8,153 nt of DNA from Actinomycetota bacterium (GCA_013698195.1 JACCVK010000349.1:1-8153), one strand, 5' to 3'; shown: positions 1 through 6,475, counted from the stretch's first letter. Notes: generated by a model not told the origin, from the letters alone. Numbers and translations: made by a program.

Positions 1-120
1 CGTAGACTGCTCACCCACTCGCGCCTGCGCTGCTCAAGCGACTTCTCCCTCGCGCCGATACGAGTCGCGTGAGAGATCGACTCGTCCCCATGCTCGCGCT
101 GGGCGGCGTTCATCGCCTGC

Positions 121-1467
121 GTGCCGCCCGCCGTCCTGCACTTCGTCGGTCGCGACAAGGTCTACTGGGGCGGTTGGGTGCACTTCACGACGGTCGCCGC
201 CGGCGCCATGCTCGCCACGGTGTGCGCAATCGCGCTGACCGTCGTCGGGGCCCGGCGCGCCGACGCTCGCGCCGTGCTCGTGGGCGGGGCCTTCTCGGTC
301 ATGGCCGCGCTACTCGTCCTGCACAGCGTCACCACACCCGACATCTTGGTCGGCGACAACGGTGTCGTCGCGTTCGCCGGTGGAGCGACGTTGCCGGTGG
401 GTGCCTCGATCCTGGCGCTGAGCGTCCTCCCGGTGCTCCGCCGGCCGGAGGCGGTCAAGCCGCTTCTTGCCCTGACCGTCGTCGCCATCGCTCTCGTGGC
501 AGCGCTGGGCGTCGCCGCGGTACTCGATCCCCATCTTGTGCCCGACGTCCCCGAGCCGGCGAGCCCACTCGCTTGGGCCGCACTTGCGGTCGGGCTGGGC
601 TTCTTCGGCGTGCTCGCGTTTCGCGCGCTGCGCACCTACCTACTCACGCACCGCGTGTTGGACCTCGTCGTCGTGGTCGGTTTGCTCTGGCTTTCGAGCG
701 CGCTCGTCGGCACCCTCCTGCTCGGCTACTGGGAGCTCGGGTGGTGGCTCGGCCACGGTTTCGAGATCGTGGGGATCGCCCTCGTCGGCATCCCTGTCGC
801 GATCGACCTGGCGCGGACGGCTCCCTCACGCGCTCTCGTCGGCGATCTGCGCGCGGCGGAGCTCGTCGCAGCCGAAGAGGCGTACCTCGGCTCTCAAGTG
901 CGTGCGCTCATGGTGGCGCTCGCCGACAAGGACGAGTACACGGAGGAGCACACACGCCGTGTCGCGCTACGCGCCGTGCAGGTGGGAGAAGAACTCGGCC
1001 TGCCGTCGCCTCAGCTCCGGAGCCTCGCCGTGGGCGGCCTCCTGCACGACATCGGAAAGCTGCGGTGTCCGGACGAGATCCTGAAGAAGCCGGCTCCGCT
1101 GACCGACGAGGAGTACGCAGTGGTGCGCGAGCATGCCGAGGCTGGGCGCCGGTTGCTGAAGGAGCTCGGCGGCTTCGACGACACCGTTCTTGGGCTCGTG
1201 CGCGGCCACCACGAGCGCCTCGACGGCAGCGGTTATCCGCGTGGCCTGACCGGGTCGTCGATCGACCTGGACACACGCATCCTCGCCGTTTGCGACGTGT
1301 ACGACGCGTTGCGCTCCGCTCGGGTCTATCGCGAAGCGTGGTCGCACGAGCGCGCCATGCGACTGCTCCGAAGCGCGGCGGGCGACGAGTTCGATGCTCG
1401 GTGCGTCGAGGCGCTCGAGCGTGTGCTCGGCCGCGAGCAGGCCGCGGGCCTCGCGGTCGCGGTGTAG
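121..1467 (+). CDS. Membrane-anchored HD-GYP domain phosphohydrolase (probable cyclic-di-GMP phosphodiesterase)
   Basis: 448 residues from a GTG start. Residues 1 to about 230 are mostly hydrophobic, with roughly six to seven membrane spans (for example 22-43, 51-70, 90-106, 114-135, 150-170, 180-202, 214-230). A short linker (about 235-258, LRAAELVAAEEAYLG) leads into an HD-GYP domain (about 259-440). Visible motifs are the early metal-ligand histidine H277 (EEHTRR), HDIGK at 309-313, H338 in REHAEAG, the full HHERLDGSGYPRG at 363-375, and CDVYDAL at 391-397. HD-GYP domains hydrolyse cyclic di-GMP (family knowledge), and the intact GYP motif supports activity. No GGDEF, PAS or receiver domain is present, so the membrane half is probably the sensor; its ligand is unknown. 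The GTG at 121 is the first start codon after an in-frame TGA at 70-72, but it falls inside a hydrophobic segment. A coherent N-terminal helix lies upstream in another frame (GTG 69 or ATG 90), suggesting a one-base frameshift near 101-103. The domain call is firm; the start is not. Confidence 0.9.
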   Translation: MPPAVLHFVGRDKVYWGGWVHFTTVAAGAMLATVCAIALTVVGARRADARAVLVGGAFSVMAALLVLHSVTTPDILVGDNGVVAFAGGATLPVGASILALSVLPVLRRPEAVKPLLALTVVAIALVAALGVAAVLDPHLVPDVPEPASPLAWAALAVGLGFFGVLAFRALRTYLLTHRVLDLVVVVGLLWLSSALVGTLLLGYWELGWWLGHGFEIVGIALVGIPVAIDLARTAPSRALVGDLRAAELVAAEEAYLGSQVRALMVALADKDEYTEEHTRRVALRAVQVGEELGLPSPQLRSLAVGGLLHDIGKLRCPDEILKKPAPLTDEEYAVVREHAEAGRRLLKELGGFDDTVLGLVRGHHERLDGSGYPRGLTGSSIDLDTRILAVCDVYDALRSARVYREAWSHERAMRLLRSAAGDEFDARCVEALERVLGREQAAGLAVAV

Positions 1468-1474
1468 CTCCAGC

Positions 1475-2965
1475 TCAAGCGGCTGCAAGCGTTCCCAACT
1501 TGTCGCGCAGGTAGCGCAGGTAGGGCTGCGAGTCGATCGGCCCGCCGACCACCCGCTCGATGGTCTCGGCGGGTGTGAACTTGCTTCCGTGCACGTACAG
1601 ATTCGAGCGCAGCCACTCGTGAAGCTCCGCGAACTCGCCGCGCTCGAACTGCTCTTCGAGGTCGGGGTGTGCCTCGCGAGCCTTCTCCCAGATCTGGACG
1701 GAGAGCACGCTCCCGATGAGATACGTCGGGAAGTAGCCGAAGAGCCCCGTCGACCAGTGCGAGTCCTGGAGGACGCCGAGCCGGTCGTTGGGAACCTCGA
1801 GCCCGACGAGCTCCTCGAACCGGGCATTCCAGGCGTCGGGCAGGTCCTTTACCGCGAGGCGCCCGGCGACGAGCTCTTGCTCGAGCTCGAAGCGGAGGAT
1901 CACGTGCAGGCCGTAGCTCGTCTCGTCCGCATCAACGCGAATGAACGTGCGGCGGGCGCGGTTCACAGCGCGCTGGAAGTCGGTGAGCGGGACGTTCCCG
2001 AGTTGATCGGGGAACGCGTTTCGGACACGCGGGTAGAACCACCGCCAGAACGGAAGCGAGCGGCCGACGACGTTCTCCCAGAGCCGGCTCTGGGACTCAT
2101 GAAGTGCCGCCGAGCCTCCACCGGCGACGGGCGTCCGGTCGAGTCTCGGGCTCACACCCCACTCGTAGAGGCCATGTCCGCACTCGTGCATCGCGGTGAA
2201 GAGGGATGTGAGGTCGTCCTCTGCGTAGCGGGTGGTGAGCCGGACGTCGCCGACACCGAGCGTTACCTCGAACGGATGCACCACCACGTCGAGCCGAAAC
2301 GCATCCCAGCTCGCGCCGAACGCCTCGATGAGCTCGCGCGAGAGGACTTCCTGCTGGTCGAGCGCGAACGGCCCCTGCATGAATTCGTCCTGCTCGTCGC
2401 TTGCGTGCGCGACGACGAGGGCGGAGATCTCGGGCGCGAGCGTCGCGAAAATGGCTCGTACGTCCTCCGTACGCATCCCTTCCTCGAAGTCGTCGAGGAC
2501 GACGTCGTAAGGATCGTCGTAGGGGGCAAAGCACTCGATCCAGCGGCGGCGCAGCTCCAAGATGCGCTCGAGCCACGGCTGGAACGCCGCGAAGTCGCTC
2601 GTCTCGCGCGCGCCCACCCACGCCTGATGTGACTCCGCCTGCACCTGGGCAAGCTCGCCGGCGAGCTCTGCGGGCACGCGGCGCAGCTTCTCGAAGTCGC
2701 GGCGTGCCGCCCGGAGGATGCAGGCGTCGTCGGAGTCTGGGTCGAGCGAGGCCCGCTGAGGCTCGAGCTCGTCGAGTAGCTCGCCGATGCGGTCGTCCGT
2801 CTGGCGGACGTGCGCGATCTTCTCGAGCGTCGCGAGCTGCGTCGCGCGGGATTTCTGCCCGCCGGGAGGCATCCACACCTCCATGTCCCACGCGAGAACG
2901 CTCTGCGCGCGCTGCACGTCGGCGATCTCGGCGAGCCGCTGCTTGAGCTCCGTCAGCGGCTCCAT
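1475..2965 (-). CDS. M32 family metallocarboxypeptidase (carboxypeptidase Taq type)
   Basis: 496 residues, the usual full length for peptidase family M32. These are cytoplasmic zinc or cobalt carboxypeptidases that remove C-terminal residues from peptides. No signal peptide or membrane span is visible. All family-defining motifs can be read: HPF at 230-232, DVRLT at 240-244, the metal-binding HECGH at 260-264 with E261 catalytic, HESQ at 289-292 supplying the third metal ligand E290, IRVDAD at 342-347, and GVLQDSHW at 397-404 followed by GYFPTY. The N-terminal segment LAWDMEVWMPPGG (24-36) is also typical. It starts at an ATG with no strong Shine-Dalgarno, 19 bases after the stop of the phosphoesterase gene on the same strand, so the two are probably co-transcribed. 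Its stop lies 7 bases from the convergent HD-GYP stop, with no clear terminator between them. Likely role: peptide turnover. Confidence 0.96.
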   Translation of the reverse strand: MEPLTELKQRLAEIADVQRAQSVLAWDMEVWMPPGGQKSRATQLATLEKIAHVRQTDDRIGELLDELEPQRASLDPDSDDACILRAARRDFEKLRRVPAELAGELAQVQAESHQAWVGARETSDFAAFQPWLERILELRRRWIECFAPYDDPYDVVLDDFEEGMRTEDVRAIFATLAPEISALVVAHASDEQDEFMQGPFALDQQEVLSRELIEAFGASWDAFRLDVVVHPFEVTLGVGDVRLTTRYAEDDLTSLFTAMHECGHGLYEWGVSPRLDRTPVAGGGSAALHESQSRLWENVVGRSLPFWRWFYPRVRNAFPDQLGNVPLTDFQRAVNRARRTFIRVDADETSYGLHVILRFELEQELVAGRLAVKDLPDAWNARFEELVGLEVPNDRLGVLQDSHWSTGLFGYFPTYLIGSVLSVQIWEKAREAHPDLEEQFERGEFAELHEWLRSNLYVHGSKFTPAETIERVVGGPIDSQPYLRYLRDKLGTLAAA

Positions 2966-2984
2966 CGGCCCGCAACTCTAGAGG

Positions 2985-3782
2985 CTAGCTCCGCCGAAAG
3001 GTTCTCTCGCCCACTCGCTCGAAGCTTCTTCCGACCCAGGCCCACGTGTGCGCCCGGAGCTCGGCCTCGTTCCACTCGTAGACGCTGAACCCGACAGCCT
3101 CGCCCCGACGGCGCGGTCGAGGACGACCGAAGCCCGGCACCGTTGCGAGGACGACCGAGCCCGGGCTTGCCTCGTCCAGTACCTCGAACTCGCGACGCTC
3201 GACGATTGCGGCCTGATGGACGTGGCCGCTCAGCACGAGCTCGACTCCAGCTTCGACGAGCGAGCGAAGGACCAGACCGCGATTCTGGACCGGATCCTTG
3301 CCCGGCGCACGCCAGGGCGGCGAGGCGAGGTGGTGGTGGAGTGCGACGACACGAAGCGCGCCTTCGGGCGCACTCTCGAACGTGGCGCGCACCCGAGCGA
3401 GCGCCGCGAGGTCGACCGCACCCCCTTGCTGCCGCCAGGGGCGCACGGAGCTCAACCCATGGACGACGAGCGAATCCGAGGTATGCACGGGTTCGAGCTG
3501 TCCGAATACGCGCCTCCATTTCGCGAACGGGGTGGTGAACCGCGATGGCAGGTACGGAATGTCGTGGTTGCCTGGCACGACGAAGAACGGGAGAGAAAGC
3601 TCTTCCAGTAGCGACTTGGCGTGCGCGAGCTCCGCGCTGCGGCCTCGATGGGTGAGATCGCCCGTCACCACCAGCACCTGCGGCGCGAGTTGCGCGATCA
3701 GCTCGCCGAGCGCGGTCATCGGCTCCGGTGTCGCCACGCGGCCGACGTGGAGGTCGGAGATGTGCAGAATCCGACCGGTCAC
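2985..3782 (-). CDS. Calcineurin-like metallophosphoesterase (CpdA/class III cyclic-nucleotide phosphodiesterase-like)
   Basis: 265 residues starting at GTG (VTGRILHISDLH). The complete two-metal phosphoesterase signature is present in order: D10-x-H12 in SDLHVG, GDLTHRG with D42, GNHD at 71-74, a histidine run LHHH at 148-151, and GHVH at 186-189. This spacing and length fit the CpdA/Icc group, whose characterised members hydrolyse 3',5'-cyclic AMP or other phosphodiesters. The substrate here cannot be fixed from sequence. There is no signal peptide or membrane span, so it is cytoplasmic. The start is supported because the first metal ligand comes only ten residues in. It is the first gene of a probable two-gene unit with the M32 peptidase (19-base gap) and is divergent from the small membrane protein gene, 27 bases away. 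A TATAGC hexamer on the minus strand (3799 down to 3794) could be its -10 box and would leave only a few bases of leader. Confidence 0.93.
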   Translation of the reverse strand: MTGRILHISDLHVGRVATPEPMTALGELIAQLAPQVLVVTGDLTHRGRSAELAHAKSLLEELSLPFFVVPGNHDIPYLPSRFTTPFAKWRRVFGQLEPVHTSDSLVVHGLSSVRPWRQQGGAVDLAALARVRATFESAPEGALRVVALHHHLASPPWRAPGKDPVQNRGLVLRSLVEAGVELVLSGHVHQAAIVERREFEVLDEASPGSVVLATVPGFGRPRPRRRGEAVGFSVYEWNEAELRAHTWAWVGRSFERVGERTFRRS

Positions 3783-3809
3783 GGCCGATGCAGGCTATAC
3801 ACTCGATGC
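3783..3809. promoter_or_regulatory. 27-base divergent intergenic region with back-to-back -10-like elements
   Basis: This is the entire gap between two GTG starts on opposite strands. It contains gctatacact (3794-3803). On the plus strand, TACACT (3798-3803, TANNNT type) or TATACA (3796-3801) would place transcription start at or beside the GTG at 3810. On the minus strand, TATAGC (3799 to 3794) would start transcription a few bases before the GTG at 3782. No ribosome binding site fits on either side. -35 elements would have to lie inside the coding sequence of the opposite gene, and I see no clear TTGACA match. The architecture is seen directly; promoter function is inferred from spacing. 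Confidence 0.5.
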
Positions 3810-4049
3810 GTGGCGAACGAGGCGCCGGAACTCTTCGACGACGTGTATCTCGGCCTTCGTGCGGGTGGTGCGGTGCGAAAGCAGCGACGCGGTGAGCCGC
3901 TCTCACGCGAGGACGAGGAAGCGATCGGGCGCTGGCGGCGCCTGTCGCTCTGGCGAAAGTTCATCGCCGTAGGCGCGTTCGCGCTCGGGACGTTCGGGCT
4001 CGGTTTCACCGTCGGCGGACTCATCTTCGGCCGCTGGCGCAAGGCCTGA
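3810..4049 (+). CDS. Small single-pass membrane protein of unknown function (79 residues)
   Basis: The GTG start gives VANEAPELFDDVYLGLRAGG and so on. The protein has an acidic N-terminus, a charged middle (about residues 25-48, with RKQRRGEPLSREDEE), then one hydrophobic helix rich in glycine and phenylalanine (about 52-74, FIAVGAFALGTFGLGF), and ends with the basic tail GRWRKA. The predicted topology is N-terminus in the cytoplasm with a single helix and a very short positively charged end. I do not recognise a family. The frame is open upstream to 3621, but that part lies antisense to the phosphoesterase; the GTG at 3810 is preferred because a -10-like TACACT lies 7 bases before it, consistent with a leaderless transcript. 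Its final codons (cgc aag gcc tga) form the first, partial copy of the downstream repeat array. Coding potential is supported by the sensible hydrophobic profile and third-position GC, but there is no homology evidence. Confidence 0.65.
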   Translation: MANEAPELFDDVYLGLRAGGAVRKQRRGEPLSREDEEAIGRWRRLSLWRKFIAVGAFALGTFGLGFTVGGLIFGRWRKA

Positions 4050-4098
4050 ATTCTGCGCCTCCGGCGCAAGGCTTGACTCTGCGCCTCCGGCGCAAGGC
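4036..4098. repeat. Short hairpin-forming tandem repeats at the 3' end of the small membrane protein gene
   Basis: Two exact copies of the 20-mer ctgcgcctccggcgcaaggc lie at 4053-4072 and 4079-4098 (period 26). A half copy, ggcgcaaggc, lies at 4036-4045 inside the last codons of the preceding gene. Each full copy contains a perfect 6-bp inverted repeat TGCGCC-TCC-GGCGCA (stems 4054-4059/4063-4068 and 4080-4085/4089-4094), so each RNA copy could fold into a tight GC hairpin. No T-run follows, so these are not standard intrinsic terminators, although they could still slow polymerase or protect the 3' end of the transcript. Each copy is followed closely by a stop codon in the same phase relative to the repeat (tga, tga, and taa one codon later). 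Confidence 0.85.
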
Positions 4099-4160
4099 GT
4101 CATAACCGCACGCCGAGCCCGATCCCGCAGGCCGGCGTTCGTCTTCGGCCGTCCCGGGGT

Positions 4161-5021
4161 ATGAGTAGGCGCATGTCGCCCATCGACGCCTCGGCTGTCG
4201 CCGAACGTGCGCGATCCGTCTCCGGGCGAGCTTCCAACAGCCGCTGGATCGACCGGGTGGCGCGCTACGGCCTCATTGCGAAGGGCGTGTCGTACGGCCT
4301 CGTCGGCATCCTCGCCGCCGCGCTCGCGTTCGGCGGAGCAGGCAAGGCGACGAGCAGGGAGGGCGCCCTCCAGGTCATCGCAGACGAGACGTGGGGCAAG
4401 GCACTCATCGTCGCGCTCGCCGCCGGGTTTGCCGCGTACGGGCTCTGGCGCCTTGTACAAGCGCTCTTCGACCGCGAGGACGAGGGTGAAGGCGCGAAGG
4501 GAATCGCCAAGCGCATCGGCTACCTCGCGCGAGCCCTCATCTACGGATTCCTGACCTTCGCCGCGCTGCGGCTGCTCGCGAGTTCGAAGGAGGGCGACTC
4601 CCAGACGGAGGATGCACGGAAGGCAACCGCCGAGGTGTTCGACTGGCCCGGCGGGCGGATCCTCGTAGCGGCGGTCGGCCTAGCGCTTGTCGGAGTCGGC
4701 GTCTTCAACGCCTACCGGGCCTTCACGCAGAAGTTCGAGGACAAGTGGAACACGGGCAAGATGAGCGCTGCGCAGCAGCGCTGGGCGGGACGTATCGGGT
4801 CGATCGGCTTGCTCGCACGATTCGTCGTCTTCACGCTCATCGGCGCGTTTCTGCTCAAGGCCGCGTACGAGTTCGACGCCGAGGAGGCGATCGGGCTCGA
4901 CGGTGCCCTGCGCAAGGTCGCGCAGGCGAGCTACGGGCCGGTCTTGCTGGGAATCGTCGCAGCCGGCCTGGTCTGCTACGCATTGCACTGCTTCGTGGAA
5001 GCTCGCTATCGCCGCGTCTGA
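4161..5021 (+). CDS. DUF1206 family integral membrane protein
   Basis: 286 residues built from three repeats, each a pair of membrane helices: about 36-104 (ARYGLIAKGVSYGLVGI then AAYGLWRLVQALFD), 118-192 (RIGYLARALIYGFLTFAAL then VGVFNAYRAFTQKF) and 210-283 (GRIGSIGLLARFVVFTLIG then CYALHCFVEARYRR). Three tandem two-helix units with a conserved aromatic/arginine end to each second helix is the hallmark of DUF1206. The function of the family is unknown. The C-terminal EARYRRV is a natural family ending, so the TGA at 5019-5021 is probably the real stop and not a frameshift into the next gene. The start is either ATG 4161 or ATG 4173: the bases TATGAG at 4160-4165 could be a -10 box for a leaderless start at 4173, giving a protein four residues shorter. 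The lipid-kinase gene follows immediately, suggesting one operon. Confidence 0.93.
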   Translation: MSRRMSPIDASAVAERARSVSGRASNSRWIDRVARYGLIAKGVSYGLVGILAAALAFGGAGKATSREGALQVIADETWGKALIVALAAGFAAYGLWRLVQALFDREDEGEGAKGIAKRIGYLARALIYGFLTFAALRLLASSKEGDSQTEDARKATAEVFDWPGGRILVAAVGLALVGVGVFNAYRAFTQKFEDKWNTGKMSAAQQRWAGRIGSIGLLARFVVFTLIGAFLLKAAYEFDAEEAIGLDGALRKVAQASYGPVLLGIVAAGLVCYALHCFVEARYRRV

Positions 5022-5040
5022 CAAGCGGTGCGTCCTGTTC

Positions 5041-5865
5041 GTGAATCCCGGCTCGGGCAAGGGCGGGCCGTCCGTCGACGAACTCACGGCGGCGGCCGAG
5101 GCGCTCGAGGTGGAGGTGCACGTGCTGGCGGAGAACCAGGACCTGGGTGAGCTTGCTCGGGGAACGGAAGCAGACGTCCTCGGGATGGCGGGAGGAGACG
5201 GCTCGCTTGGCACCGTTGCGGCAGCCGCCATCGAGCGCGACGTTCCCTTCGTGTGCGTGCCGTGGGGCACGCGAAACCATTTCGCAAGCGACATCGGTCT
5301 CGACTCGAGCGAACCTCTCGCCGCTCTTACCGCCTTCCGCGAGGGTCACGAGCGGCGTGTGGACGTCGGGCGTGTCGGCGAGCGTGTGTTCCTGAACAAC
5401 GTGTCGCTCGGCATCTACGCGCGGCTCGTCCACCGGCGCGAGCGGCGAAGGCGACGCCGCGAGATCTTCGCCCGCCTGCGCGCGATCGTGATCTCGCTCC
5501 GCGAGAGGCGCTTCACGGAACGGTTCGTCGTGGACGGCGTGCCGGTGCGCGCCAGCGCTGTGCTCGTGGCCAACAACGAGTACCGAGTGGACCTCCTCTC
5601 GCTGGGCAAGCGGGATCGGATCGACGAGGGGGTGCTCGCCACCTATTGCTCGCGAGGTCTCCGCCGTCTGCGCTGGACGGAGCGCACCGGCAAGGAGGTG
5701 CGGATCGAGACGCGGAGCGATCGTGTACGGGCCGCGATCGACGGCGAGCCGACGCTGCTCGACACCCCGGTGGAGCTACGTGTCGAATCGGGCGCTTTGC
5801 GTCTCCTGGTCCCGCCTCACGGGTCCGAGGAGTTGGCGTCCGGTACGCGCGAGAACGAGAGCTAA
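5041..5865 (+). CDS. Diacylglycerol/sphingosine kinase-like lipid kinase (DAGK catalytic domain, YegS/LCB5 type); start uncertain
   Basis: The reading frame carries the DAGK catalytic fold: NPGSGKGG at the very start, then the nucleotide-binding GGDGS at 51-55 (numbered from GTG 5041; GGDGT in most relatives), and PWGTRNHFASDIGL at 74-87, the variant of the GTGND loop common in actinobacterial members. FLNNVSLGIYARLV and a C-terminal IDGEP segment follow, as in the family. Members phosphorylate diacylglycerol or related membrane lipids with ATP; the actual substrate is unknown. The start is a real problem. The first beta strand (CVLFVNPGSG) begins at about 5029, yet no ATG, GTG or TTG occurs in this frame between GTG 4903, deep inside the DUF1206 gene, and GTG 5041, which removes that strand. 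The 3' end overlaps the convergent PAP2 gene by 90 bases. It lies 19 bases after the DUF1206 stop, so translational coupling is plausible. Confidence 0.85.
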   Translation: MNPGSGKGGPSVDELTAAAEALEVEVHVLAENQDLGELARGTEADVLGMAGGDGSLGTVAAAAIERDVPFVCVPWGTRNHFASDIGLDSSEPLAALTAFREGHERRVDVGRVGERVFLNNVSLGIYARLVHRRERRRRRREIFARLRAIVISLRERRFTERFVVDGVPVRASAVLVANNEYRVDLLSLGKRDRIDEGVLATYCSRGLRRLRWTERTGKEVRIETRSDRVRAAIDGEPTLLDTPVELRVESGALRLLVPPHGSEELASGTRENES

Positions 5866-6462
5866 GCCCGATACCAGCGCCACACCGGCCGCGACACCGG
5901 CGAGCACATCCGACACGTAGTGCACTCCGAGGATGACGCGGCTCGCGGCGACGATTAGCACGATCGAGGCTGCTGCGAGGAACGCGAGAGCGCGCTCTCG
6001 GCGGGTCGTCATGACCGACGCGATTGCAAGCGCAAGCGCTCCGTAGGCGGCCGCGGCCCCGAAGGCGTGTCCGCTCGGGAAGGCGTACGTCGTGAGCTGG
6101 ACGAATGGATCCTCGAACTCAGGTCGAGCCCTCCGGAATCCCGCCTTCAACACCTCGTCGACGAGCAAGCTGCCGACCAACGCGAGCAAAACGAGCACGG
6201 CGGCCGTCCGCCGGCGCCGGCGGATGAAGAACACGACGCCGACGAGCATGAGTGGGCCGAGCAGGAAGACGCTGCCCGCATACGTCAGGACTCGCATCCC
6301 GTCGATAAGCGCGTCCGGTGCGCTCGAGTGCACCCACCTCACGAACTGAACGTCGCGCTGGGCCGCGCTCTCCCACGTGACCACGGCGACCGCGACGGCC
6401 ACGAAGCTGGCGAGCGACGTCGCGAAGACGACGGCGGCGAGGCGCTGGCTGCGCGGGGTCAC
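5776..6462 (-). CDS. PAP2 superfamily membrane lipid phosphatase
   Basis: 228 residues from a GTG start (VTPRSQRLAAVVF), with about six hydrophobic helices (about 8-29, 64-80, 86-104, 133-152, 157-176, 186-206). All three PAP2 catalytic motifs are intact: KAGFRRARP at 106-114 (K-x6-RP), PSGH at 129-132, and SRVILGVHYVSD at 174-185 (SR-x5-H-x3-D), with H132 and H181 the expected acid/base and nucleophile. Family members dephosphorylate phosphatidic acid, phosphatidylglycerol phosphate or polyprenyl diphosphates at the membrane surface; which one applies here cannot be told. The last 29 codons plus stop lie antisense to the end of the lipid kinase gene. That part encodes the end of the last helix and a charged tail (LLGPVRRDQETQSARFDT), beyond the catalytic motifs. 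It is divergent from uvrA across 90 bases. Confidence 0.94.
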   Translation of the reverse strand: MTPRSQRLAAVVFATSLASFVAVAVAVVTWESAAQRDVQFVRWVHSSAPDALIDGMRVLTYAGSVFLLGPLMLVGVVFFIRRRRRTAAVLVLLALVGSLLVDEVLKAGFRRARPEFEDPFVQLTTYAFPSGHAFGAAAAYGALALAIASVMTTRRERALAFLAAASIVLIVAASRVILGVHYVSDVLAGVAAGVALVSGLALVLARTGRQLLGPVRRDQETQSARFDT

Positions 6463-6475
6463 GAACGCAACTATT

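Noticed and set aside
1..72. A gene tail entering from the left and ending at TGA 70-72, overlapping GTG 69 as GTGA
   Set aside because: The overlap looks like translational coupling, but the 23 readable residues (RRLLTHSRLRC...) have no recognisable character and other frames are equally uninformative, so no gene is called.
967..1827. 286-codon minus-strand open frame spanning the HD-GYP 3' end and the M32 3' end
   Set aside because: It crosses two real convergent genes in the wrong frame, and its composition is the Arg/Ser-rich type seen in GC-rich shadow frames.
1394..2632. 412-codon open frame on the plus strand across the M32 peptidase
   Set aside because: It lies antisense to a peptidase with every family motif intact. 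Long antisense frames are expected in high-GC DNA, and the translation has no recognisable domain.
3621..3809. N-terminal extension of the small membrane protein back to 3621
   Set aside because: The extension is antisense to the conserved phosphoesterase N-terminus, its residues look random, and a -10-like element precedes the GTG at 3810.
4036..4098. CRISPR array or intrinsic terminator
   Set aside because: There are only two full 20-base copies with 6-base spacers, so this is not CRISPR. The hairpins lack a following T-run, so a standard terminator is not supported.
4990..5060. DUF1206-lipid kinase fusion broken by a frameshift
   Set aside because: DUF1206 ends with a natural family C-terminus (EARYRRV then stop), so two separate proteins are more likely. 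A start-site problem in the kinase explains the data better.
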